Translations under genes and position numbers: made by a program
Assembly: GCA_003979185.1 (NCBI GenBank)
Contig: RYWJ01000012.1
Span: forward strand, 1-26,218
Length of the DNA: 26,218 bases
Origin: Candidatus Saccharimonadota bacterium
Lineage (GTDB): Bacteria; Patescibacteriota; Saccharimonadia; Saccharimonadales; Saccharimonadaceae
Direction: 5' to 3'
Part shown: in pieces, positions 7,567-15,791 of the stretch
Position numbering within the stretch: position 1 is the first letter of the stretch
Layout: each line of letters begins with the position of its first letter
The notes under the pieces: model-generated
What the model saw: the letters and a program-made list of their open reading frames with translations, nothing else
Told to the model about the DNA's origin: nothing
The model's database searches: none

Positions 7567-7611
7567 GAGGGGCTACCCCCTCTCACCGGAGAAAGGCGCA
7601 GAGCCTGCGCC
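7567..7611. other. Two tandem GC-rich hairpins in the recombinase upstream region
   Basis: GAGGGG-CTAC-CCCCTC (7567-7582) and GGCGCA-GAGCC-TGCGCC (7595-7611), both perfect stems in an AT-rich region. No T run follows on either strand, so neither is a simple terminator. The stretch 7560-7779 otherwise shows no convincing gene. Confidence 0.5.
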
Positions 7612-7779
7612 GCAATTAACATAAATATATTACATAAGTTCGAAAATACTAAGCATAAACGTTTTGGAAGTGTGGGGAGATATGCATTCGGTGTTTCACA
7701 TATCTGTTATTTGGCGAGTTCGAACTTGCAATTGTCTCAATAGTAAGTTTAAATACGCAAAACATTTTAGGAGTTTATT

Positions 7780-7998
7780 ATGGCTATTAAGTTAGAAGAC
7801 GCGGTCACGGTCGTTCAAAAAGAGATTCGCGATCTGCGTGCAAAATATGAAACTATTGCAGAAACGGAAGAGCAGGATCCGATAATGGTCGAGGGTGAAA
7901 CATCGACTGGGTATTATTGCCAACTCATGGCGGATCCGAAAGATGTCGCAAAGATTTTGCTTGAATATGACTATCCAGTGTGGCGCGTTCTTGAATAA
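7780..7998 (+). CDS. Hypothetical 72-residue acidic protein
   Basis: The ATG follows a good AGGAG at seven bases. Residues 1-30 look helical (LEDAVTVVQKEIRDLRAKYE); the rest is acidic and ends YDYPVWRVLE. No transmembrane segment and no recognised family. It lies in the accessory island, followed in the same direction by a zinc-ribbon protein, so an element-encoded accessory role is likely, but nothing in the sequence gives a function. Confidence 0.6.
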   Translation: MAIKLEDAVTVVQKEIRDLRAKYETIAETEEQDPIMVEGETSTGYYCQLMADPKDVAKILLEYDYPVWRVLE

Positions 7999-8069
7999 GA
8001 TGCACCGCGCGCGATGTGGGAAGATTTAGGTCGAGAGTTAGGCTTAGAGCATGTTTGCTCGGTGGATCT

Positions 8070-8222
8070 ATGAAAGCCTGTCAAAAACGCCGCAGATGCC
8101 CCAAATGCGGCAAATACTATGTAGGTTATCCTGTGCTATCACGTGAAGATAATAAGACGGAAATTTGTCCGAAGTGTGGAGTAAGGGAGGCTGTTATTTC
8201 TATTCAGCGTAATAGACGTTAA
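8070..8222 (+). CDS. Small zinc-ribbon protein of mobile-element type
   Basis: 50 residues from the ATG at 8070, chosen over the GTG at 8016 because GGTGG lies just before it and the earlier part has no conserved look. Two CxxC knuckles (CPKCGKYY and CPKCG) surround YPVLSREDNKTEICP, a pattern I recognise from small zinc-ribbon proteins in phages and integrative elements. It probably binds nucleic acid or a partner protein. Its last 23 bases overlap the end of the convergent HNH nuclease gene. Confidence 0.65.
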   Translation: MKACQKRRRCPKCGKYYVGYPVLSREDNKTEICPKCGVREAVISIQRNRR

Positions 8223-9423
8223 TGGCGTTCATGATTGATACATAGTCGCCCGACTCTATTTCTTCAATATCGGCATTATCGAAACCGATTACGAGAACAT
8301 GTTTTAGATTGTCGAAGCTATAGATTTTTTCTTTGCAGTCTCCAGTTAGATTTTCTTCTATTCTTTCGGTTTTAGCTAAAAGAAGAAGTTGCTGATAAGC
8401 CTTGTTGATTTTTTGCGTTTGACCATCAGGGTGTGCATAGTTAAAATGTTGCGTTGGCGTTAAGGCTATAATATTTTCAAGATAATAGCAGATTTCTGGG
8501 AACTCTGATTCAGGAAAAATGTGATGCATCTGTGTTGCTTTATCGTTTGCGTGTATATCGCCTTGATATTCAGGCTCTGAATTTCGGTAGTTGTCGTTAA
8601 ATATACGCAGGAATCTTTTTGCTTTTGCGGATTGATAGTGATAGTAAGCATCATTAACTTCAACTGGGTGAGTCTTTAAATATTGTTTTCTAGTAATACC
8701 CTTTGGTTTGTTTGCGTAAATATCCCTAAAGTTGTTGCGGTTATACATTAACATGTCGTATGTGATGATCTGCTCGGAGATACGGCCTCTTTCTGTTCCC
8801 AAAGCATTTCTTTCGTAAGCCAGAGGGTTTATTACTTTCGTAAAAATACGTCTGCATTCTGTTAGTCCATTAATCGGTGTATTATTAATGATAAAATCGG
8901 AAAAAGAACTTTTTACCTCATCGTAAGCGTCACTATCTTGAATTGCGAAGTATTTTTCGAACTCTTGTATTAAGTCGCTATCTCTTAAAACTTTTTCAAT
9001 GTATCTGCAAATAAAAACAAGCGCGTTCCTTTCTCGAATCGCAATATACTCTAGAATATCCCAACGACCAATTCGATAGAAATTTCTAGATCCTCGTTTT
9101 TCCTTTATTAAAACCCCGGCGTTCGCCAGCATTTCCATTGGCTGTTGGAAGAACTTATCATATTCATTCCTAGCTGCTTCTTCGTTTACTCCTGGTTTCT
9201 TAAAAATGGAAAGGATATTATCGTGAGTATATTGAGAATGCCAAATATCCATAGAAGTAAACAATTCGTTGTTTTTCTCACTATTGAATGCGCAGATGCA
9301 GTCGGCGATAATCGATACGACATCTGGTGTACATTTTTGATCTATCCATCGACCATTATGGCTTTCTCGTAGGTCGTAATTTTTTTGATTTAAAAAAGTT
9401 GTGATAACGTTTTCGTCTATCAT
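8200..9423 (-). CDS. HNH endonuclease, probable restriction enzyme
   Basis: 407 residues with an HNH/beta-beta-alpha-metal core near the C-terminus: TQMHHIFPES (His300, His301), LENIIALTPTQHFN (Asn317, His326), then a further His331. The N-terminal 250 residues are unassigned and probably recognise DNA. Its ATG overlaps the TGA of the methyltransferase gene by four bases (ATGA), the usual coupling of a modification gene followed by its restriction gene. With a two-domain methyltransferase as partner it resembles Alw26I/Eco31I/Esp3I-type type IIS systems, whose Eco31I nuclease is known to be HNH, but it is shorter and I cannot assign it to that family. The site cut is unknown. Confidence 0.72.
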   Translation of the reverse strand: MIDENVITTFLNQKNYDLRESHNGRWIDQKCTPDVVSIIADCICAFNSEKNNELFTSMDIWHSQYTHDNILSIFKKPGVNEEAARNEYDKFFQQPMEMLANAGVLIKEKRGSRNFYRIGRWDILEYIAIRERNALVFICRYIEKVLRDSDLIQEFEKYFAIQDSDAYDEVKSSFSDFIINNTPINGLTECRRIFTKVINPLAYERNALGTERGRISEQIITYDMLMYNRNNFRDIYANKPKGITRKQYLKTHPVEVNDAYYHYQSAKAKRFLRIFNDNYRNSEPEYQGDIHANDKATQMHHIFPESEFPEICYYLENIIALTPTQHFNYAHPDGQTQKINKAYQQLLLLAKTERIEENLTGDCKEKIYSFDNLKHVLVIGFDNADIEEIESGDYVSIMNAINVYYAE

Positions 9424-11945
9424 TTTTTATTCTCCTTTAACATTCCAAAGAAATAGACTGAGCACGAATCGATGTTAAGTGATCTGGTCTGATAATTTCT
9501 GGCAATTTTATAAAATCTCCTATACTCGTCCGTGATGAAATAATCGAGTTGTTTTTTAGATAGTCTTATGCCGTTTTTTGGCGTCAACACGGCAATAGAG
9601 CCATTAGTGATCGTATTTACTGGTTTTTCAATCAAGCGTGGTTTATAGGTCATATTTGGCGCAATGTACACTTCGTTATCGTTGATATATAGGGTAGTAG
9701 TAAAGAGGTCTAAATCTTTTTCGGAGATATAGAAGTCATATCCTGGAATATCAATAATTCCACTGCCATCCTCAGCAATATTACGGGAACGTAATACTCT
9801 GACGTCGGACGGATCCTTTGTGTTGTACTTGTTCGTTATTTGTCTATCTCTGAAAACATCGAATACTCCAAAGTCCATTTTCTCGTACACTCTGTCAAAA
9901 TCTTCATCGCGATAAATCACCCAATATGGCATTTCTTTATCGAATATATAACTTTGAGTTTGCAACTTATTGAATCCATTAGTAATGGAAATGACTCTGG
10001 TCTTAGATGGTTTTGCATTAGGGTTAATGAAAATAGCAATTGTTTCGATAAGTACGCCAGGAAAGCCTTTTTCGCCGAAGTCGATAATGCAGTCTACGTT
10101 CATTTTGGACAGATATGAACGTGAGTTGGCAAATTCTGGTGTGTTTAATAGGAATTTCGGAAATACAAAAGATACATAATTTCCTAGATCTACTACCTTA
10201 TCTAGGAAGAATGAGCAAATATTGGTTGTATAAATATTTTTCGCTTCTTTGCGGTATTTTCTGAGGTTTTTATCGGCGGACGGAACTTTGAAAAATGGCG
10301 GATTGCCAATGATATAGTCATATTTTTTATTACCAAAATCATGGAGCAGAAAATCGTCATTTATGAAATTAATCTCAAAGTCAGTGCTGACTTCTTTTTT
10401 GATTCTTTTCATCATCAGCTTAAGTACGCTTAGACTGTTTTTGTCCACGTCTACTACATCTAGAAGTACCTTTTTATCTTCGAATCTTCGCAATATCGGC
10501 AAGATAAAATTGCCAACTCCAACTGATGGTTCAAGAATTGTTATAGTGTCGGATGAAATTGACGGAATATGTTTCAGAATGTCTGTTACTAAGGTTTTAT
10601 TTGTAAAGAAAGCTGCATTGTCTGTTCTTTTCGTATTGGCTAATTCGGCAATTCGCCCAATGGTAGAGATTGATAAATTAAAGGGGTTTTCCTTTACGAA
10701 GTTAAATAGTTTTATTTCATTAGTAAGGTCGTTTTCTGAAACGATTCTTTTTATCTCATTATTTGACACGATTGGAAAGGAGAGTGATTTATTAATATTG
10801 TCAGCAATCTTGCGGAAGATAATTGTCGGAACGGCTTCGCCAAGAGATTGCCTTATCTTTATCTCGTTTTTCTTCAGAAAAGCGTGTTTATCGCCTAATG
10901 ATAGACTATTGAGCTCCTCAAGACCTTTTTCGTCCCACTTAAACGAGCTCGGAATCGTCATCATCATCATTAATTCACGTATACTGAATACCCTGTCGTC
11001 ACTTGGGTGAATAGTGTTTTGGCTTGCTAATTGATCGTTTCTAGTATGAACGCATGGTCCAACTTTGTCCCAGAATTGACGCTTATATTTGTCGCCTGTC
11101 TTTTGTTGGTTGACGATTAATTTGCCATCTACAACTCTGTGAGGTTTCTTATTATCGTCTTTATTGTCAAAAGCAGACTCGCCCTCTTTTAGGTCTTTAA
11201 TCCAAGATCCCATGTGTTCTGGGTATGATCTGAATTGATGATAAATGTCTGTCTCGTCGATTTCGCCAATAGTTTTTAGACTTTTAAGTGAGCCTATAGC
11301 GTCACGTAGAGTTACTTCTTTTTCTGGCAATGGGAAAAGCTCATATGGGGAAATATCATCGGAGATATCTTTTGATACGCCTATAACTAGAGTACGCTTT
11401 CTACTTGAACATGCGCCATAATCTTTGAAATTTATTATTTTGTATACAAATGAGTAATCGGGCCCAAGATTTGACTCGATTGCTTCGGAAATGGGCTTAT
11501 CTATGCCGTCAATATCAGTACATATAGAACCCATAAATGCTGGTACATTCTCAAATATGAAGAATTTTGGTTTAAGATTTTGAACAATTTTTATCGATTC
11601 AACAACGAGTGAATTACGGACTATCTCATGATCATTCTTTTTGAGATTGGCAACCGACATACCTTGGCAAGGCGGCGTTGCTAGTACAGCCGTAATTCTA
11701 TCAACGCCCTCTTTCTTTTTCCATAAGTCAACTGCATCGTATAGAGATTTTTGTATTTCGGGGGAAGTAATATCTCCGCATATATAGCCACTTTCATATT
11801 TACATTTGTGATTATATCTTTGAATATCTAATCTACGCGCAATAAGTTCATTTGTTGCAACACATTCAAACCCGGCTTCTTTAAAACCGTAGCACCCAAC
11901 ACCTGCACTGCTGAATAGACTGACGTAGGTATCTACGCGCCGCAT
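9420..11945 (-). CDS. Fused m5C and m6A DNA methyltransferase
   Basis: 841 residues with two methyltransferases in one chain. Residues 1-about 400 are a cytosine-5 enzyme: motif I FSSAGVG (11-17), motif IV PPCQG with catalytic Cys93, motif VI ENV (132-134), SSRKRT and a closing GEAVP motif X. Residues about 430-841 are an adenine-N6 enzyme of the TaqI/Eco57I kind: SAM-binding EPSVGVGNF from Glu472 and catalytic NPPF (548-551). Two base specificities in one protein fit an asymmetric target, each strand modified differently, as in Esp3I-type systems. The start is fixed by GGAGG before the ATG at 11945. It is cotranscribed with the HNH nuclease, so it should protect the host genome. Confidence 0.9.
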   Translation of the reverse strand: MRRVDTYVSLFSSAGVGCYGFKEAGFECVATNELIARRLDIQRYNHKCKYESGYICGDITSPEIQKSLYDAVDLWKKKEGVDRITAVLATPPCQGMSVANLKKNDHEIVRNSLVVESIKIVQNLKPKFFIFENVPAFMGSICTDIDGIDKPISEAIESNLGPDYSFVYKIINFKDYGACSSRKRTLVIGVSKDISDDISPYELFPLPEKEVTLRDAIGSLKSLKTIGEIDETDIYHQFRSYPEHMGSWIKDLKEGESAFDNKDDNKKPHRVVDGKLIVNQQKTGDKYKRQFWDKVGPCVHTRNDQLASQNTIHPSDDRVFSIRELMMMMTIPSSFKWDEKGLEELNSLSLGDKHAFLKKNEIKIRQSLGEAVPTIIFRKIADNINKSLSFPIVSNNEIKRIVSENDLTNEIKLFNFVKENPFNLSISTIGRIAELANTKRTDNAAFFTNKTLVTDILKHIPSISSDTITILEPSVGVGNFILPILRRFEDKKVLLDVVDVDKNSLSVLKLMMKRIKKEVSTDFEINFINDDFLLHDFGNKKYDYIIGNPPFFKVPSADKNLRKYRKEAKNIYTTNICSFFLDKVVDLGNYVSFVFPKFLLNTPEFANSRSYLSKMNVDCIIDFGEKGFPGVLIETIAIFINPNAKPSKTRVISITNGFNKLQTQSYIFDKEMPYWVIYRDEDFDRVYEKMDFGVFDVFRDRQITNKYNTKDPSDVRVLRSRNIAEDGSGIIDIPGYDFYISEKDLDLFTTTLYINDNEVYIAPNMTYKPRLIEKPVNTITNGSIAVLTPKNGIRLSKKQLDYFITDEYRRFYKIARNYQTRSLNIDSCSVYFFGMLKENKK

Positions 11946-11978
11946 TTGACCTCCGAAATTGCTTAAATTACTTACTTT

Positions 11979-11984
11979 ATTATA
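11979..11984 (-). promoter_or_regulatory. -10 box of the restriction-modification operon
   Basis: TATAAT on the minus strand, 33 bases before the methyltransferase ATG, leaving a short leader that carries the GGAGG ribosome site. No C-protein gene is seen. Confidence 0.55.
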
Positions 11985-12020
11985 TCATAGAAAGATGGTT
12001 TATTCTCGATTGTCGTATTA

Positions 12021-13068
12021 CCTCACCACCTTTGCAACAAAATAAGGTAAGTTCTATACTTAGATTTATACACTACAAAAATGAAAGGAGAACCTACCTT
12101 ATGCCTTATTGTACCATTAAAACCATGTCTCAGACTAGAGGGAAAGCTATGCGTATGCTAATCTTGGAACGACAATCTATCCAAAAAGTAGCAGATGAGT
12201 ATGGTGTTCATCGTACTACAATCTGGCGCTGGAAACAAAAATGGCTGGAACAGAATAGGCATGTCAACTTACATAATGCAGTACGGCATAAGGATGTGCC
12301 AACGTCCAAGTTCCGACTCGATAGCTGCACATGGAACATACCAACAAGGCCTGCCATATCACTTCATCCGCATTGTCTATCGGATGACTTAGTACAACTC
12401 GTACTTGATGTGAGAGATCAGCTAAGACGCTGTGCTGAGGTGGTCTGGCATTACGTCAATTATATTCTGGGCATCAGTATTAGTCTTTCTAGCGTTTGTC
12501 GTATCCTCAAACGTCATGGTAGATACGCTAAACACAGAAAAAAACGCCAGAAGTATAAAGGACTCAAATGCCCAGACATACAGAAAGCTGGCGATCTAGT
12601 GGAAATCGATACGATTCACCTATATAATCCTATCTCCAAGACTAAACGCTACATCTATACTATCATTGATGTATATAGTCGTATGACTTATGCTAAGGCT
12701 TATGATGAGATACGGCCTGGACTAGCCCTTAAGACTATCCTTGAAGCACAAGAGTATATAGGAGTTAAGTTCAAGACTGTACAAAGTGACAATGGCTCAG
12801 AGTTCTCCTCATATTTTGAAGATAGGCTAACATCTCAGGGCATAAACATACGTCATACCAGGCTAGGAAGACTAAATGATAATGCTCATATAGAACGCTT
12901 TAACCGTACTTTACAAGAAGAATGTACTGGTAGCTATTTTGTGCGTAGTGTGAGTTTAGTGAATCTAAACTCACAAATAGGTAAATATCTTGACTACTAC
13001 AACTACAAACGTATACACTTAGGTATAAGTTATAGAACTCCCTCAGAAATGTTGCAAAGGTTGTGAGG
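12021..13068 (+). mobile_element. IS481-like insertion sequence (1048 bp)
   Basis: Terminal inverted repeats CCTCACCACCTTTGCAACA (12021-12039) and its complement with one mismatch (13050-13068) enclose one DDE transposase whose stop codon lies inside the right repeat. I found no target duplication: the six flanking bases are GTATTA on the left and GGTGTA on the right. It separates the restriction-modification operon from the reverse transcriptase gene. Confidence 0.85.
12101..13066 (+). CDS. IS481/IS3-like DDE transposase (rve domain)
   Basis: 321 residues from the ATG at 12101, preceded by AAAGGAG; an upstream in-frame start at 12032 would begin within the terminal repeat and is less likely. 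The N-terminal helix-turn-helix (about 22-50, VADEYGVHRTTIWRWKQKW) is followed by an integrase core with Asp170 (LVEIDTIHL), Asp230 (QSDNGSEF) and Glu265 (NAHIERFNR), spacing D-34-E. The closing YYNYKRIHLGI...TPSEML is typical of IS3/IS481 proteins. Reading frame intact, so possibly active. Confidence 0.88.
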   Translation: MPYCTIKTMSQTRGKAMRMLILERQSIQKVADEYGVHRTTIWRWKQKWLEQNRHVNLHNAVRHKDVPTSKFRLDSCTWNIPTRPAISLHPHCLSDDLVQLVLDVRDQLRRCAEVVWHYVNYILGISISLSSVCRILKRHGRYAKHRKKRQKYKGLKCPDIQKAGDLVEIDTIHLYNPISKTKRYIYTIIDVYSRMTYAKAYDEIRPGLALKTILEAQEYIGVKFKTVQSDNGSEFSSYFEDRLTSQGINIRHTRLGRLNDNAHIERFNRTLQEECTGSYFVRSVSLVNLNSQIGKYLDYYNYKRIHLGISYRTPSEMLQRL

Positions 13069-13124
13069 GGTGTATGGGATTCGAGCTTCTTGCTGATCTT
13101 GTTCGTTTTGTTGGTTCGAGTGTG

Positions 13125-13298
13125 TTATGACACTTTTTTCTTGCCGTCATTTGTGGGCTCGCCAGTTACGACAAGTTTTCGTTTAAGACCAAGCGAAGCT
13201 TGCGTCATCCACCAGCCATGGCTAGCATTATTACATGGGCGTAAAATAAGACGGAGACTTGCCCAGAATACGGCGCAAAAGAAACCCTGCTTGTTTAT
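13125..13298 (-). pseudogene. Possible C-terminal gene fragment beside the IS481-like element
   Basis: The minus strand is open for 57 codons and ends GLKRKLVVTGEPTNDGKKKVS before a TAA; it has a hydrophobic start (GFFCAVFWASLRLIL) and no initiation codon at its beginning. It may be the tail of a gene cut by rearrangement near the IS end. No family recognised; chance openness is not excluded. Confidence 0.25.
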
Positions 13299-13317
13299 TT
13301 AAACCAATAAAACTTCC

Positions 13318-13374
13318 TTACCGTTTTGAGTCTTTCGCTATTTATAGTGATTTTCTATTTCTTTTTTACGGTAA
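13318..13374. other. Nested inverted repeat downstream of the reverse transcriptase gene
   Basis: TTACCGT (13318-13324) pairs with ACGGTAA (13368-13374), enclosing a second hairpin CGCTA-TTTA-TAGTG (13336-13349, one G-U). It starts 55 bases beyond the stop codon of the reverse transcriptase. It could be a 3' end structure or part of an RNA used by the enzyme; no evidence decides. The rest of 13069-13429 holds only the possible fragment at 13125-13298. Confidence 0.4.
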
Positions 13375-13429
13375 TTCACTCCTGCATTCTCGCCATGTAT
13401 GGAAACTTTTTAGTATTGTTATTTTATAG

Positions 13430-14800
13430 TTAACCTTGGCAAGTATTAATATATTGACTTTGCACTTCCAATATTGTATCGATATTTAGCCAATTAAAGT
13501 CTTTTTCATCCATTAATATTTTATTCTTTAATGCATTAAATCTTCGAACAGATTGAACTTCACGCCTAATTGAATCGCTATACTCTTTTGTAAATTTTTG
13601 CCATTGCGATTCTGATAATGCTGTTTTTAATTCTTTCGTCATTCTTTCGTCATAGTCTAAGTCTAAGTACTCATTCACTAAAATATCGAATATAATATCT
13701 TTTATGTCTACATCAATTCTCTCTAGCCCGAGATGAACAATAGTCTTGAGTATATGACTTCCGTTTTTTAGTATCTTTTCTCGGTCTGTTGAAATAAAAC
13801 CCTTTATTAGTTTTTCGATATTTTCCACTGACTGTTCTCTCATTTTAATTCCGGTGACAAGCTCATCTAGCATAGCAACGCCTTTGTATTCAAAATAGCT
13901 AGCAATATTTTCAAATACGAGCACCTTGCTAACGTTAATATCTAAACCAAGCAGCATAAGTTGGGTTGATGCGTAAGCAACGGCCTCTTCTTTGATTGCC
14001 TTTGGTACAAATAATACTTGGTCATCAGCAAATCTAAAATATTTTCCACCCATGGATTCAATATGTTCTTTCATTGCAGCATCATAAGATTGTAAATAAA
14101 AGTTCGCTAAGATTCTAGAACAATCGCCAAAATATTCCTGTGGGATTCCTACCGATTGTGGTAAAAATGAGTTAATACTCCTGTCCCAATTTCGCAAGAA
14201 AAACATAAGACAATTCACGACTTCCTTCTTTTCAATTGGCACCACGCCCCTAACATTATCCTCTAGCAAATCTAATCTAATTCTATTGTAGTAATTTGCA
14301 ATATCTAGACTAACAACGGCTAGCTTATTTTCGTCGGCAAATTGCGACATATCTTTTATCCTAGAATTAAATTCCCCAAATTGCTCAATATAAGCATTTT
14401 TATTAAATGTATTTGAACATGGTGACGGATTTTCGATAGCCACAATTTCATCAAATTCTTTTTCTTTTCTCCTCATAGCGCAAGACATCTGCCACCCACC
14501 ATAAGTGCCTTCAACTTTATGACTAGTTAAATACTCATCTATTATAGAAATACAGAATGAATAAACGATGTTATCCTCCTTAGACAAAATTGGCACAAAC
14601 CTAAGCACACCCTTGCCTTTGTTGCATGATAATAGTAATGATGGTGTTTTTGGAAAGTATGTATTGTTTTCCAGGGTGGCAAAAACCGCATCGCGGAATG
14701 CATTTTTGTCGTTAATCTTGTCAAAATATAGTTTTTTATCAACTTTTCTCAAAAAGTTGTGTGTGATTGACTTGTTGAAATCGTCTCTTGATATATTCAT
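13430..14800 (-). CDS. Reverse transcriptase, UG/Abi defence-like
   Basis: 456 residues with the core reverse transcriptase motifs: Asp166 in SLDIANYYNRI (motif A), GIPQEYFGDCSRILANFYL (218-236), Phe-Ala-Asp-Asp at 257-260 in KYFRFADDQVLF (catalytic pair Asp259/Asp260) and LGLDINVSK. The SRILAN form of the fourth motif and the Y-to-F change in the YxDD box suggest the abortive-infection/unknown-group (DRT) class rather than group II introns or diversity-generating elements, which carry xGxxxSQ. The last 150 residues are helical and unassigned. No maturase or intron structure is seen. It starts 12 bases after the stop of the HsdR remnant, with no clear ribosome site. An antiphage role is inferred from class and context. 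Confidence 0.8.
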   Translation of the reverse strand: MNISRDDFNKSITHNFLRKVDKKLYFDKINDKNAFRDAVFATLENNTYFPKTPSLLLSCNKGKGVLRFVPILSKEDNIVYSFCISIIDEYLTSHKVEGTYGGWQMSCAMRRKEKEFDEIVAIENPSPCSNTFNKNAYIEQFGEFNSRIKDMSQFADENKLAVVSLDIANYYNRIRLDLLEDNVRGVVPIEKKEVVNCLMFFLRNWDRSINSFLPQSVGIPQEYFGDCSRILANFYLQSYDAAMKEHIESMGGKYFRFADDQVLFVPKAIKEEAVAYASTQLMLLGLDINVSKVLVFENIASYFEYKGVAMLDELVTGIKMREQSVENIEKLIKGFISTDREKILKNGSHILKTIVHLGLERIDVDIKDIIFDILVNEYLDLDYDERMTKELKTALSESQWQKFTKEYSDSIRREVQSVRRFNALKNKILMDEKDFNWLNIDTILEVQSQYINTCQG

Positions 14801-14812
14801 TGTTGATATTAC

Positions 14813-15314
14813 TTAACCATTTTCTTTACATTTTAATTCAGTCTGTTTGGCCACGGCTTCAATCGCTTTTGCAATCTTGTTTGGTAGATAGTTATATTTT
14901 CCCCAAAGTTGCTTAATTGTCATACGTGTGTGCGCTTGAAAATCATGTTTGATATCCCGGCCTACTGTCATATTAGTATTTACCGCTTCCGCTAACTCTT
15001 TTGTGAATTGGACTAGAACTTTGTCCTCCATGGGTTTGCGAACTTCTGAGTTGTCGCCAAATGTATCGAAAAACGCAATTTCTTCTGGCGATAATTCAAA
15101 ATCGTTTGAGCGAAATGCAGGCCTTGAGTGCTTTCTTCAAAATCTCTACGGCAATATTTTTGTTTTCTATTTTTGTCAAACGCTCCAGCGCAGTATTGTA
15201 AGTATGCTTAAAGTTTTTGCCATGTTTGATTTTGCTAATTTAGACAAGTTCGTCGTTTTGAATTGCTTGTTGTGGTATTTCTGTAACATCACGATTGATT
15301 GCAGTGATGTCCAT
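14813..15314 (-). pseudogene. hsdR: Decayed C-terminus of a type I restriction subunit (HsdR, DUF3387)
   Basis: Three stretches on the minus strand line up in order with the HsdR C-terminal domain. First, DITAINRDVTEIPQQAI, interrupted by a TAA at 15240-15242. Next, KNFKHTYNTALERLTKIENK and on to AVEILKKALK. Then, after a one-base frameshift near 15115, DFELSPEEIAFFDTFGDN and on to RMTIKQLWGKYNYLPNKIAKAI. The last open piece (ATG at 15031) is 72 codons. The motor, nuclease and N-terminal parts are absent, as are hsdM and hsdS. It is sandwiched between the TfoX-N gene and the reverse transcriptase, so the island once held a type I restriction system. Confidence 0.7.
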
Positions 15315-15446
15315 TTTTGCTGCCGTCTACCATTTTTATGGTGGATGAACGAACGGAAATAATAAACGTTGATCTCCACCTCTGATCAAAATCTACTGAG
15401 CCGGCTGGAATAGCGTATAGATTCTTTATGTCACAACCGTAACGCA

Positions 15447-15770
15447 TCAATTGGCTTTTGGTTTCTTTGATTTTGGTAGCGGAATAATCGTTTCAGCGAT
15501 TGCAACAACTTGTCGGCTCAGGTCGGCATTTTCAATTTCTAAAATATAGTGTTCTCTTGCGCCTTTGTAGGGGTAGCCAAGCTCAGCATTTGCCAGTAGC
15601 TCTTCTAATTCGGGTAACTTCTTGACATAAACGGTATTATCACAGACAATCAAGACTGGTTTATCGTTGACATATACCATGTATTCGCCAAACATTTTGC
15701 GATAGCGTACGACGCCGATCCCCTCGATTTGTTTACAAACGTACTCGATAAAGTCTACTGTGGTGGACAT
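15447..15770 (-). CDS. TfoX N-terminal domain protein
   Basis: 107 residues forming a single TfoX_N domain: RYRKMFGEYMVYVNDKPVLIV, YVKK, YPYKGAREHYILEI, then a Lys-rich tail after IPLPKSKK. TfoX is a competence regulator in gammaproteobacteria, but stand-alone TfoX_N proteins are widespread and mostly uncharacterised. AAGGA precedes the ATG, and the gene lies 21 bases after the DUF3048 gene in the same direction, so it closes that operon. Its stop marks the edge of the accessory island. Confidence 0.85.
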   Translation of the reverse strand: MSTTVDFIEYVCKQIEGIGVVRYRKMFGEYMVYVNDKPVLIVCDNTVYVKKLPELEELLANAELGYPYKGAREHYILEIENADLSRQVVAIAETIIPLPKSKKPKAN

Positions 15771-15791
15771 AAGATTTTCCTTGCGCTTTTA

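Noticed and set aside
7522..7743. 73-codon plus-strand ORF
   Set aside because: It runs through two GC hairpins, lacks a ribosome site and shows no recognisable pattern.
10957..10970. Short CAT trinucleotide run in the methyltransferase gene as a phase-variation switch
   Set aside because: Trinucleotide steps keep the frame, and only four units are present.
13063..13302. 79-codon plus-strand ORF after the IS481-like element
   Set aside because: It overlaps the terminal repeat, has no ribosome site and an incoherent composition; the opposite strand reads more like protein.
1..14800. Diversity-generating retroelement: a reverse transcriptase and a FISUMP (lectin-like) protein in one window
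   Set aside because: The RT motif is SRILAN, not the xGxxxSQ of DGR enzymes; the genes are 12 kb apart, and I saw no template/variable repeat pair differing at adenines.
15289..15447. 52-codon minus-strand ORF starting at the TfoX stop (TGATG)
   Set aside because: The overlap is suggestive, but no family is recognised and it overlaps the HsdR remnant in another frame.
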